NCBI GenBank assembly: GCA_026225295.1
Contig: JAMFSN010000104.1
Span: forward strand, 1 to 62,670
Reading direction: 5' to 3'
Source of the DNA: Frankia alni
GTDB lineage: Bacteria; Actinomycetota; Actinomycetes; Frankiales; Frankiaceae
DNA length: 62,670 nt
This document shows, in pieces, positions 41,117-49,669 of this stretch. The notes under the pieces were generated by a model. That model saw only the letters and a list, made by a program, of their open reading frames with translations. It was not told the DNA's origin and searched no databases. The position numbers were made by a program, and so were the translations under genes. Numbering within the stretch: position 1 is the first letter of the stretch; each line of letters opens with the position of its first letter.

Positions 41117-43731
41117 ACGCCGGCCTTCCCGAACAGCGCCTTGTACCGGGCCGCAGCCTGCGGGTTCTGTTTTCCGTTGACGAGCGACGAGCAGACATTC
41201 CCGGCGTCCGGATCGTCGAAGTAGGCCTCATACCCCATGACGTCCTGGTTGGCCAGGAAGGTGTTGTACATCTGCTGGATGTAAAGCGGGTTGTCGCCGC
41301 CCCCACCGCTTGAGCTGCAGGACGCGACCCCCCACTCGCCGACACCGAGTTTCTTGCCGTTGGCCCGGGCGAAGGCGATCGCCTTGCACATCCCGTTCAG
41401 GCCCGCGCACTGGGCGTTGAACGCGGTCGCGGTGGGCGACGCCGGCGACATGTCGTAGGAGTCGATGCCGACGTAGTCCACATACGCGTTGCCGGGGTAG
41501 GCGTCATACGGGTTTCCGCTGGCCGGCACCTGTGAACCGTGGGCCGTGAACGTCCAGTCCATCTGAACCTTCGGGTCCGTCGACCGGAGCGCGGTCGCCG
41601 CATGCTGGTAGCAGCCCTTGAATGCAGCGCCGCTGGCGTCGGAATGCCAGTACATCCAGGTTCCGTTGAACTCCCAGCCCAGTCGGATGATCGCGTCGGC
41701 CCGGTTATGGGCGACGAGGAAACTGCCCAGTTTCCGCCAGTCGTCGTCATAGGCCCCGGTCGCGCATTCCGCATTGCTGCCGGCGCCCTGCGGGAACGTC
41801 GGCACCGACAACACCAGTCGGCCGGCGAAACCGCGGTACGTGTCGACCGGCCACACGGGATTGGTGATGCCGGCCCAGCCCTGGTCGCGGGTGACGTAGG
41901 CCTGCACGAGGTCGATCGGTCGCCCCCGCCAGGTGCCGAACGCCTGCGCCCCGCCCGGATCGGTGGTCGTCCAGACCCCGGACATCCACGGCAGCCCGGA
42001 CAGACTGCCCGTGGTCGTCGTCGTGGGTGCGGTCGCCGCCGGAGTTCCGGTTGCGGCGGCGGTCGGGGGCGGACCTGCGGCGGTCGGCGCCGGACTCACG
42101 CCGGCGGTCGCGGTCGGCGCGTAGTACCGCACGTAGTCGACCGTCATCGTCTGCGGCCAGGTGCCGCTGGTCGCCGGGCCGTTGGTGTCGACCACCGCGA
42201 CGTCGAGCAACGCGGAGACGTCGGTGTCCCAGAGCCAGACCGGTACCTGGGCGCGGTCGATCCGGTGGACCACCTGCCCGTCGAGATACCAGGTCAGCCC
42301 GGCGGACGACCAGTTGAGCGCGTAGGTGTGAAAGGCGTCGGCGAGATTCCCCGTCGTGGTGGTCGTCCCGCCGTCGTTCCACCCGGACTGCCAGGGGGCG
42401 CCGGACCGGTCGATGCCGTGCAGGCTGGTGTGGACGGCGTTCGGTTGGTCGGAGGTGACCTCGGCGATGTCGGTCTCGCCGGCGGCCGGCCAGCCGACTG
42501 TCCCCAGATTGCTACCCAGCAGCCAGAACGCCGGGAACGCGCCGCCGCCGGTCGGCATCTTGATGCGGGCCTGGAGCGTCCCGTACCGGAAGGTGCGCAG
42601 CCCGGTGGTCTCCACCCGGCCGGAGCTGTACGCCGTCCCGCCGCAGGATGGTTCCCGGCGGGCGCTCAGTTGGAGATCGCCCCGGCCGTCGAGGGCCACG
42701 TTGCGCGGGTCGTAGCACTCGAGTTCGGCGGTGCCCTTGGCCACGCCCGACTCGACTTTCCAGTTCGTGGCGTCCGGTGGGGCGCCGGTCGCGCCGTTGA
42801 AGTCGTCGGACCAGAGCAACTGGCCGCCACCGGCCTCTGGCGCGGTCGGCCCCGGTGCCGCCGCGGCCGGTGCGGTCGAAGCAGTCGGCGGGGTGACCGC
42901 CATCGGTGTGGGGTTGCCCGCGGCCGGTGCGGTCGCGGTCCCCCGGTCCGCGCGCAGCGGCACCAGCGTCGAACCGATCGGGGACGGCGTCGCCGCCGGG
43001 TTGGACGTGGCCGTCGGACCCGGCGTGGCCGTCGGGCTGGGCGTGGCCGTCGGGCTGGACGTGGCCGTTGGGCCCGGCGTGGCCGTCGGACCCGGCGTGG
43101 CCGTTGGGCTGGGCGTGGCCGTCGGATCGGTGCTTGGCGCGGCCCCGGTCGGCGACGGTGGCGCCGTCCGGCTCCCACCGGTCGGCGCGTCGGCCGCCCC
43201 GACCTGGGCGGCCAGACCGGTGGCCGTGAGCGCGGGCCCGGCCACCAGCGGACTGCTGCTCGCGGTGCCGGTCGGGGTCGTGGCGGTGGCGGTCGGGGCC
43301 AGATCGCCGGCGGCGCCGCCGGCCGAGGTGCCGTTCACGGCCCGGCAGGCCTGCGGCTCACACCCGTAGGCGGCCAGGTAGGAACCGTGAATGCTCAGGT
43401 TCGCGTTCCCCGTACCAGCCTGCACGACGAACCCGCCCGCGTGCGGCGTCGCGGTGGCCGGCACCGGCGAGGTCAGTCCCGCGTCGGGGGTCGACGCCTC
43501 CACCGTGACCTGGGCCGGGGTCCCCGACAGACCCGTGACCGCGCACTGGCCGGCGGCGTCCGTTCGACAGCTGAACGTCCCGAACCGGCTGTCGGCCTGG
43601 GCCGGGGTGGACCGGCTGATCTCCAGAACCACGACCGCGACGAGGGTGAGCGTGACGGCGGCCGCGACGACGCCGAGCGTCCGGCGGTGCCGCTCGAACT
43701 GCCACGCCGCCCCCGTCACGATCCGGTTCAT
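41113..43731 (-). CDS. Double glycoside hydrolase, GH16 plus GH26-like, membrane-anchored
   Basis: An 872-residue protein. A single N-terminal membrane helix (about 18-38) is followed by a Cys-containing domain of unknown fold (45-130, FGTFSCRTDAAGQCAVTGLS) and a Pro/Thr spacer of PTATPG/PTATPS repeats (about 200-260). A GH16 domain (about 305-545) has the active motif GETDIAE (Glu419, Asp421, Glu424). A second spacer leads to a GH26-like domain (about 585-872) with acid/base Glu687 in LGWEFNG and nucleophile candidate Glu799 in GVGEWGV. GH26 includes beta-mannanases and mixed-linkage glucanases. ATGA overlaps tie it to the giant Ser/Thr-rich gene before and the GH16 gene after. Two different active sites on one wall-spanning stalk is an unusual design. 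Confidence 0.9.
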   Translation of the reverse strand: MNRIVTGAAWQFERHRRTLGVVAAAVTLTLVAVVVLEISRSTPAQADSRFGTFSCRTDAAGQCAVTGLSGTPAQVTVEASTPDAGLTSPVPATATPHAGGFVVQAGTGNANLSIHGSYLAAYGCEPQACRAVNGTSAGGAAGDLAPTATATTPTGTASSSPLVAGPALTATGLAAQVGAADAPTGGSRTAPPSPTGAAPSTDPTATPSPTATPGPTATPGPTATSSPTATPSPTATPGPTATSNPAATPSPIGSTLVPLRADRGTATAPAAGNPTPMAVTPPTASTAPAAAAPGPTAPEAGGGQLLWSDDFNGATGAPPDATNWKVESGVAKGTAELECYDPRNVALDGRGDLQLSARREPSCGGTAYSSGRVETTGLRTFRYGTLQARIKMPTGGGAFPAFWLLGSNLGTVGWPAAGETDIAEVTSDQPNAVHTSLHGIDRSGAPWQSGWNDGGTTTTTGNLADAFHTYALNWSSAGLTWYLDGQVVHRIDRAQVPVWLWDTDVSALLDVAVVDTNGPATSGTWPQTMTVDYVRYYAPTATAGVSPAPTAAGPPPTAAATGTPAATAPTTTTTGSLSGLPWMSGVWTTTDPGGAQAFGTWRGRPIDLVQAYVTRDQGWAGITNPVWPVDTYRGFAGRLVLSVPTFPQGAGSNAECATGAYDDDWRKLGSFLVAHNRADAIIRLGWEFNGTWMYWHSDASGAAFKGCYQHAATALRSTDPKVQMDWTFTAHGSQVPASGNPYDAYPGNAYVDYVGIDSYDMSPASPTATAFNAQCAGLNGMCKAIAFARANGKKLGVGEWGVASCSSSGGGGDNPLYIQQMYNTFLANQDVMGYEAYFDDPDAGNVCSSLVNGKQNPQAAARYKALFGKAGV
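43011..43125 (-). repeat. 18-nt coding repeats of the Pro/Thr spacer
   Basis: About seven imperfect copies encode alternating PTATPG and PTATPS units in the GH16-GH26 protein. This is a flexible, probably glycosylated stalk whose length may vary between strains. Confidence 0.85.
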
Positions 43732-46700
43732 GTCGCCGGGCCGCCGCTATCGGTCGGACTGGCCGATGACCCGGTGGTCGTGATGCTGGAGGCGCTGGTC
43801 GTCGAGCCCGATTTCGCGCTCGTCGTCGCGCTGGTGGTGGCGGCCGCGGTTCCCTTGGTCGCGCTGGTGGTGCCGGCCCCGGTTCCCTTGGTCGCGCTGG
43901 TCGATCCGGCCGCGTCCGCGGCGTGGCTGACCGGGGCCGCCAGGCCCGGTCCCGGCGGTGGCCCGGGGAGATCGCCGTGCTGGCTCGGGGTGGTCACCGG
44001 GCTGGTCGGCGACGGGGTGGTCACCGGGCTGGTCGGCGGCGCGGTGGTCGCCGTCGCCTGCTTACTTCCTACGGTCGACGGTCCGGCGCTGGTCGGGGTG
44101 GGGCTCACCGTGCTGGCCGCCGCGTGGTGGGAGCCGTGCTGGTGGGTGCTGTCCTGCTGGGCGGTGTTGCTCTGCTGGGCGGTGCTGCTCTGCTGGGCGG
44201 TGCTGCTCTGCTGGGCGGTGCTGCTCTGCGGGGCGGTGCTGCTCTGCGGGGCGGTGCCCGACCCGGCCGCGCTGCTCTGGTTGCCGGTGGTCGGGGTGGC
44301 CGAAATCGCCGGGGCGGAATGGTGCGTCGACTCGTGGTTGGACGGTTGGCTGACCGCCGCGGTGCTCGTCCCGGCCGTCCCGGAATGGGCGTGGTGGGAG
44401 GTTTTCGACGATCCGGTGGTGGCCCCCGACGACGTCGAACCGCTGGTCGGTGCGCTCTGCGAGCCGGCCGACGCGGTCGACGTGGTCGAGCTACCGGTCG
44501 ACCCGTGACTGCTCGGCGTGGTGCTGGCCGGCTGGCTGCTCGACGACGAGCTGCTGGTGCCGGCCGGTTGAACGGGCGCGGTGCCCGTCGTCGTGGTCGA
44601 GCTGTGATGACCCGCCCCGGTCTTCAGCAGGCCGGAGCCCGCCGTCGGGTTGGGCGGGGCGGACCCGGCGCTCGTCGAACCGGTCTTCTCGGCGGTGGTG
44701 CCGGAGCCGACCGAACTGGTCGCCGCCGTGGACGTCGACGGTGTGGTGTCCGGCTGGCCGGTGGAGGCGGTCTTCGACCCGCCGCCGGTTCCCGCCGTCG
44801 CGGACTGCGCCGCCGCGCTCGTCAAGCCCGTCGTGGCCGACGTACCGGCTGACCCGTTCGTCGGGGAGCCGCCACTCGCCGTACCGGTCTCGATGGCGTG
44901 GCTCCCCGTCGAAGAGGTACTGGTCGTCGGGTGGGACGAGGTGGTCGCCGGGCTCCCGGCCGCGTGGGAGTTCGAAACAGATTCCTTCGACGGGGACGCG
45001 GTCGACGTCGACGTGGTCGCCGGGGACGTGGTCGACGGGGACGTGGTCGACGTCGAGCTCGTCGGCGCGGAGGACAAGGCCGCGAACGGCGAGACCGAGG
45101 ACCGGGCCCGGACCGTCGAGGTTCCTGACGGCGATCCGCTCGATCCGGTCGCGCTCGAGTCAGCGGCGCTCGATTTGGTCGCGCTCGACGTCACCGGGGA
45201 ACTCGTTGTGGACGAGGCAGCGACGGAGGTCGGCGTGGTCGAAGCGGGGGCTGAGGCTGCGGTTCCGAGTGTGGCGGGCACGCTGATCACGTGGCCCAGG
45301 TCCGCGAACCGGGTTGCGGATGCGCTCGTCGTGCCCGAGCCGCTGTCGGACGACGACGACCCGCCCGGGGCGGCCGCTCGCGGGACGGAGTCAGCTCCCG
45401 GGAGCTTGAGCACGGAGATGTGAACGGCCGGAGCCGCGACCTCGGGGGCAGCGACCTTCGGAGCCGTGACCTTCGGAGCGGTGACCTCGGGGGCCAAGAT
45501 TTCGGGGGCCAAGATTTCGGGGACATGGATCTCGGGAGCGGTGACCCGCGGCGCCGCAACCTCCGGAAGCTTGATGGTCGGGGCTTCGAGTGCCGGGCGC
45601 CGGCCCGGGGCGCGCGGCGTGAGGTGAACGGGTCCGGACGGCCGGGCCAGCGACTGGGACGGGGCCGACATCGGGGCCAGCCCGCGGGCAACCGGTGCGG
45701 TGATCGGCGTGATCGGCGTGACCGCCCGGCGGCCGGGAGGCCGCGGGGTCAGCGCGCTGTCCGGCGTGAGGTCGGGGAAGCCGCTGGCGCCGGCCAGCGC
45801 GCCCCCGAGAACCTCGCCCAGCACCCCTCCGGTCGGGCTCGCCGACGGGCGGGCCGCCGCACCGTCGATGGTGGTAGCGGGGTCGGGCCCGTTACTGGCC
45901 GCAATCGCGGTCGGCACGCCGGTCCGGGTCAGCACCGGGCCGCTCGCCGGATCGGTGGTGGTCCGCCCGCCCTCCCGATCGATGGGCGGGGTCAGCGGCA
46001 GGGTCGGGATCCCGGTGCCGGCCGCCGCGTCGACGACCTGCCGGGCCAGCACGGTGCCGTTGGCCGGGATGGCCGGCAGGGGCGCGGTGGTGGCCTGGGT
46101 CACGTACGGGCCGAGCTGCCGAACCTGGTCGGACAGCAGCGCCTGCTGGCTCTCCAGCAGCTGGGACCGCTCGTCGAGGCCGCTCAGCAACCCGGTCGGC
46201 CCGGCCGACGGGGTGGCGGTCGTCTCGACCGTGCGCAGCGCGGCCAGCTGGCGTCGGGTGTCGGCGAGATTGCTCGATGCCTGGTGGTAGGCGTCGTAAG
46301 CCGCGAGGTCGGCCTGCAGCATCGCCTGTTCCCGCGACAACTGCGACTCGAGCCGGTCGAGCTGCTGGGCGGTCGTCGCGGCCGTTCCGGTCCGGCGGCT
46401 GGCCGGAGCCTTCTTCCAGGTCGCCTGGGCCCGTCGGATGATCGTGAGCTGCGTCGAGATGGCGGTCAGCTGGTGGCGAGCCGTCAACGGCCATTCGCGG
46501 GCCGCGAGGCTGATGGAACTCGGGGCGATCGCCGGTCCGGCGACCGGCGCGTCGGGCAGGGTCATGCCGCGCCAGACGACGATCGTGGTGCCGGCCACGA
46601 GGGTGGCGGCCCCTACCGTCGCGGTCACCCGGCGGCGGCGGGTCCGGCGCCGGTTGGCACGGTAAGCGGCCAACTTCGCCGCCCGTCGGCTTCGCCGGTC

Positions 46701-47105
46701 GCCACCCTCCGCACCGTCCTGGCCCGGCTCGCGTTCCGGCCCGGTCTCCGACGCCGACCCGTCGTCCGACACCAACCCGGACTCCGACTCCGGGACGACG
46801 GCGGTCGCCCCGTCGGGCGGCCAGTCCAGGCTGGTCAGCGGCTCCGAGGCCTGGTCCTCGTCGCCCACCAGCCGGAGGATCGATGGGGACGGGGGAGCCG
46901 CCCACGGCGACGTTTCGGCGGTGGGGGTCGTCCCGGCCGATGACCGGGGCGACCCGGCGCCCTCGCCGCTCACGTGCCGGGCCGCGCGCCGATGCTCCGG
47001 CGAACAGAACTCGACCGGCGGCGTCACTTCCTTGTCGCACCACGGCTGAAACCCACAGTAACTCGGCATCGTGCCTTTCCCCGACGACCGTTGATGAATC
47101 TGCAT
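43728..47105 (-). CDS. Giant Ser/Thr-rich single-pass membrane protein with N-terminal Cys/His motif
   Basis: A 1125-residue protein of unknown function. Close to the N-terminus is a metal-binding-like motif, C17-x5-C23-x10-C34-x3-H38 (YCGFQPWC ... FCSPEH). An acidic stretch and a strongly basic segment (RRRTRRRRV) follow, then one transmembrane helix (about 160-179). Outside is a Gln/Leu-rich coiled coil (about 205-330) and more than 700 residues of low-complexity Ser, Thr, Ala and Pro with several repeat types (APEIL/APKVT; AQQSST). This resembles a mucin-like wall-spanning stalk with a cytoplasmic zinc-finger-like end. Start ATG 47105 (GGAAAG upstream); ATG 47069 is also possible. It is the first gene of an operon with two glycosidases. 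No relative is recognised. Confidence 0.8.
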   Translation of the reverse strand: MQIHQRSSGKGTMPSYCGFQPWCDKEVTPPVEFCSPEHRRAARHVSGEGAGSPRSSAGTTPTAETSPWAAPPSPSILRLVGDEDQASEPLTSLDWPPDGATAVVPESESGLVSDDGSASETGPEREPGQDGAEGGDRRSRRAAKLAAYRANRRRTRRRRVTATVGAATLVAGTTIVVWRGMTLPDAPVAGPAIAPSSISLAAREWPLTARHQLTAISTQLTIIRRAQATWKKAPASRRTGTAATTAQQLDRLESQLSREQAMLQADLAAYDAYHQASSNLADTRRQLAALRTVETTATPSAGPTGLLSGLDERSQLLESQQALLSDQVRQLGPYVTQATTAPLPAIPANGTVLARQVVDAAAGTGIPTLPLTPPIDREGGRTTTDPASGPVLTRTGVPTAIAASNGPDPATTIDGAAARPSASPTGGVLGEVLGGALAGASGFPDLTPDSALTPRPPGRRAVTPITPITAPVARGLAPMSAPSQSLARPSGPVHLTPRAPGRRPALEAPTIKLPEVAAPRVTAPEIHVPEILAPEILAPEVTAPKVTAPKVAAPEVAAPAVHISVLKLPGADSVPRAAAPGGSSSSDSGSGTTSASATRFADLGHVISVPATLGTAASAPASTTPTSVAASSTTSSPVTSSATKSSAADSSATGSSGSPSGTSTVRARSSVSPFAALSSAPTSSTSTTSPSTTSPATTSTSTASPSKESVSNSHAAGSPATTSSHPTTSTSSTGSHAIETGTASGGSPTNGSAGTSATTGLTSAAAQSATAGTGGGSKTASTGQPDTTPSTSTAATSSVGSGTTAEKTGSTSAGSAPPNPTAGSGLLKTGAGHHSSTTTTGTAPVQPAGTSSSSSSSQPASTTPSSHGSTGSSTTSTASAGSQSAPTSGSTSSGATTGSSKTSHHAHSGTAGTSTAAVSQPSNHESTHHSAPAISATPTTGNQSSAAGSGTAPQSSTAPQSSTAQQSSTAQQSSTAQQSNTAQQDSTHQHGSHHAAASTVSPTPTSAGPSTVGSKQATATTAPPTSPVTTPSPTSPVTTPSQHGDLPGPPPGPGLAAPVSHAADAAGSTSATKGTGAGTTSATKGTAAATTSATTSAKSGSTTSASSITTTGSSASPTDSGGPAT
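44150..44257 (-). repeat. 18-nt tandem coding repeats (AQQSST units)
   Basis: About six head-to-tail copies of an 18-nt unit such as CTCTGCTGGGCGGTGCTG encode AQQSST or APQSST. Copies are nearly identical at DNA level, so recent expansion is likely. Confidence 0.88.
45440..45560 (-). repeat. 15-nt tandem coding repeats (APEIL / APKVT units)
   Basis: Eight or more copies of a 15-nt unit encode a pentapeptide of the form AP(E/K)(I/V)x. Adjacent copies (for example GGGGGCCAAGATTTC twice) are identical. This forms an extended Ala-Pro rod in the giant membrane protein. Confidence 0.85.
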
Positions 47106-47371
47106 GATTTCTTTCCAGGTGATCCGGCGATTTAGTTGTGATGAATGGAACAGTGGGGGGCGGGCCGGCCCGCGACGAAACCGCCAACTGGCGAACCGCT
47201 ACGTACCGATCCGGCAATACCGACGGTAGTACCCGGCGGCAAATGCAGGGAAGAGGTCGGGGGTGGCGAAAATGCGCCATTGTGTCCGCTTCGCGCCACC
47301 GCGCATCCGGGTCGGTGGACCAGCGGGCGGTCCGATGGCGTTTATACGCCGGGCGTGTCTGAATTCAGCCA

Positions 47372-48445
47372 TCACCCGGAGTAGGCCCGTCCCGGCAGGT
47401 CCCCCTCGGTGAGCGGTCGCAGGAGCTGGCCGCGCCCCCCGACCTTCGGAAGCAGGCCGTGCTGGGCCGCCGCCGCGCCCAGGCCGAAGCGCCCGGAGAC
47501 CCCGAGTTCCTCACACATCTGCTCGATGTCCCGGGTAATGGTCCGGACGTGTTTTCCGAGTCGTTCGGCGATGATCTTCTCGGTCAACCCGATCGACAGC
47601 AGTTCCAGCACCGCGCGCTTGCGCCGCTCGGTTTCCGACGCCGCGTCGTCGTCGTCATTTACCGGCCTGGCCTGCTCGTAGACCTGGTCGATCATGGTGG
47701 TGACGGCGGTGACGAGCGTCGGCGCCCGCAGCATGATCGCGCCATGGTTCATGTCCTGCGCGTCGACCGGGACCAGAGCGACCGACCGGTCGACCACCAC
47801 CGCGCGCATCGGCACCGCGTCGGTCTGCCGGACATCGCCCAGCGCACTGGTCGGGCCGGCCGGGTTCAGCCGTCGGATTTCGGCCAGCGCCTCCGCGGTG
47901 ATCGCCCCCCGCACCCGCAGGCCTTTCTCCCGGGCCCGAACCAGCTGCGCATTGATCGCCGAGCGGGCGGCCGGCGGGGTGGTCCCCAAGGTCATCCACA
48001 GCACTGACCGTTCCGCCTGTTGCACGACATCGGTGAGGCTCGACCACACCTCGCTGCCGCCGCTCACGGTTTCCTGGATCGCGGCCGGACCGGGCCGCCG
48101 ACCGGCCATGAATGCCCGGAACAATTCCGTATCGTAAAGCGCGGCCCGGGCCGACGCCAGGCGTGCCCGTTCCGCCATGAGGGTCGCTTCGTGGCGGGCA
48201 TGTTCGACGGCCATTACCTGTACCGGGTCCAGCGCTATCCAGCGATCGGCGCTGACCTCCCGGACCAGGTTCCGGGCGGCCAGGTGGCGTATCGCCGCCG
48301 CCACCTGGTCGTAACCCGTCCCGACCCATTCGGCCAGTTCGTCCACCCGGGAATGGGAATGCAATGCGATCGCCCGATAGACCTGTTCACTGAATGCATC
48401 CAGGCCCAGTTCCCCTGCCACCGCCGACCGCCCCATGTCACTCAC
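47372..48445 (-). CDS. TrmB-like/LuxR-type transcriptional regulator
   Basis: A 357-residue regulator. The N-terminal part has a TrmB-like winged helix (LGLDAFSEQVYRAIALHSHS and DQVAAAIRHLAARNLV). A phospholipase-D-like or sugar-sensing middle follows (VLWMTLGTTPPAARSAINAQ, GAIMLRAPTLV). The C-terminal LuxR-type helix-turn-helix is ELLSIGLTEKIIAERLGKHV near residues 285-325. This TrmB-LuxR mix is common in actinobacteria, often beside secreted or specialised-metabolite genes. It is 266 bp upstream of, and on the same strand as, the stalk/glycosidase operon, so it may control it. GTG 48445 is the listed start; ATG 48436 is an alternative. Confidence 0.87.
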   Translation of the reverse strand: MSDMGRSAVAGELGLDAFSEQVYRAIALHSHSRVDELAEWVGTGYDQVAAAIRHLAARNLVREVSADRWIALDPVQVMAVEHARHEATLMAERARLASARAALYDTELFRAFMAGRRPGPAAIQETVSGGSEVWSSLTDVVQQAERSVLWMTLGTTPPAARSAINAQLVRAREKGLRVRGAITAEALAEIRRLNPAGPTSALGDVRQTDAVPMRAVVVDRSVALVPVDAQDMNHGAIMLRAPTLVTAVTTMIDQVYEQARPVNDDDDAASETERRKRAVLELLSIGLTEKIIAERLGKHVRTITRDIEQMCEELGVSGRFGLGAAAAQHGLLPKVGGRGQLLRPLTEGDLPGRAYSG

Positions 48446-48997
48446 CGTGGCTCCGTCGCTTTTTTCTGCAATGACTTCTCTGTCTAGCAGGCGTTCGGTT
48501 GTGGCGTATGGCGTTCGGGTGACCCGGCGGCCCAGATTCTGTCTGGGAACACCGGCCCATCAACGGATGGTCATCAAAGGGACGATTGCTTGCGGCGGGG
48601 AGGGGCCGCCGGCTGGGTTGGCCGGCGGTCGTCGTTGCCGAGGCCCAAAGCTCGATGTCGGGGGAAACCCTCGGGGGGGCCGCCCCGATCGGGGGACATG
48701 AAGGACAAACAGGGGTCATGACGGCGCCGCCCCGAGCCGGCAGAATTCATCTCAGACGCCGCGCCCGTCCGTTTCGGAACGGGGGTCGAGAGGGACGGGC
48801 GCGGCGTCGACGCGGTGGGAGGGAACCGCGGTGGGGGGACGGAGTCGGTCCGCGGCCGGTATCGGGGGAGCCGGTCGGATTGTCACTGTCGCTGGAGGTC
48901 GAGCGACCAGTTCGGGGGGACGTGGTCGTTCGACGGGTCCGGCGCGCTCGCGGTGGCCGAGAAATCGGGTGCCGCGGGCGTCTTTCCCGTTCCGCGC
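48446..48997. other. Gene-free 552-bp region with G-runs and a long hairpin
   Basis: No credible gene is visible. There are many G5-G7 runs on the plus strand, and a CCGCCGG-N9-CCGGCGG hairpin near 48606-48628. The region holds the promoter of the TrmB-LuxR gene at its left end and the 3' flank of a TetR gene at its right end. A stable RNA cannot be excluded. Confidence 0.4.
48755..48808. terminator. Perfect 16-bp stem hairpin
   Basis: GACGCCGCGCCCGTCC (48755-48770) pairs with GGACGGGCGCGGCGTC (48793-48808) across a 22-nt loop. It is 190 bp downstream of the TetR gene, so it may terminate that transcript, or end an unseen RNA. Confidence 0.65.
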
Positions 48998-49669
48998 CTA
49001 CGTGCCCGCCGGGCTGACGCCCGGCCAGACCTCCCCGTGCAGCAGGCCGCCGAGGCCCTGCCACAACAGATTCATCAACTGCCGGCTGGTGTCCTCCGGT
49101 CGTTGCCCGGGATGGTCGATCAACCCCTCGCTCAGCGATTCGGCCGCGCCGACCAGCGCGGTGGACAGCCCCCGCAGCTCGTCGGTCCCGAGCGGATTCC
49201 CCTGCCTGACCGCCGCCCGGCCCAGCAGTTCGGTGACGTTGTCGAGCAGCAGGCGGCGGGTCGCCACCGCCTCGTCGCCGGCCGGGCCTTCCTGCCACAC
49301 CACCTGTTGGTAGAGAACCCGCCACTCGTCGCGAAATCGGGCCACGAAGCTGAAGAACGCGTTAAGTCCGCGCCAGAGCTGTTCCTCGATCGGCAGATCC
49401 TCGGACACGACGCTGGAGATCGCCTCGATCAGCGCCTCGGTGACGCGGCGCATACACATGCGGTAGAGCTCGGCCTTGGATCCCAGATACGCGTACAGCG
49501 TCGGCTTCGAGATGCCGGCCGCCTCGGCGATCTCGTCCATTGAGGTCTTGTGGTAGCCGTGCTCGGCGAAGATCGAAACCGCCGCCGCGAATATCTTTTC
49601 TCCCTGATCCGTTGGGGCGGTACGGCCCGATTTGGCGGCGGGTTCGGGCTCGGTATTCACGTCCGGCAT
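48998..49669 (-). CDS. TetR-family transcriptional regulator
   Basis: A 223-residue regulator with a 20-residue charged N-terminal extension. The helix-turn-helix is at about 25-68: GEKIFAAAVSIFAEHGYHKT, then EIAEAAGISKPTLYAYLG and KAELYRMCMRRV. A long alpha-helical ligand domain follows. No enzyme or transporter gene is adjacent, so its target cannot be inferred. It resembles AcrR/fatty-acid-responsive members only in a general way. Confidence 0.9.
   Translation of the reverse strand: MPDVNTEPEPAAKSGRTAPTDQGEKIFAAAVSIFAEHGYHKTSMDEIAEAAGISKPTLYAYLGSKAELYRMCMRRVTEALIEAISSVVSEDLPIEEQLWRGLNAFFSFVARFRDEWRVLYQQVVWQEGPAGDEAVATRRLLLDNVTELLGRAAVRQGNPLGTDELRGLSTALVGAAESLSEGLIDHPGQRPEDTSRQLMNLLWQGLGGLLHGEVWPGVSPAGT

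Noticed and set aside
44150-44257. Possible CRISPR-like array
   Set aside because: Repeats are 18 nt, have no unique spacers, lie inside a coding frame and encode AQQSST units.
48586-49017. 143-residue open frame in the G-rich gap
   Set aside because: Arg/Gly-rich translation, no ribosome binding site, crosses the 16-bp hairpin and runs into the TetR gene.
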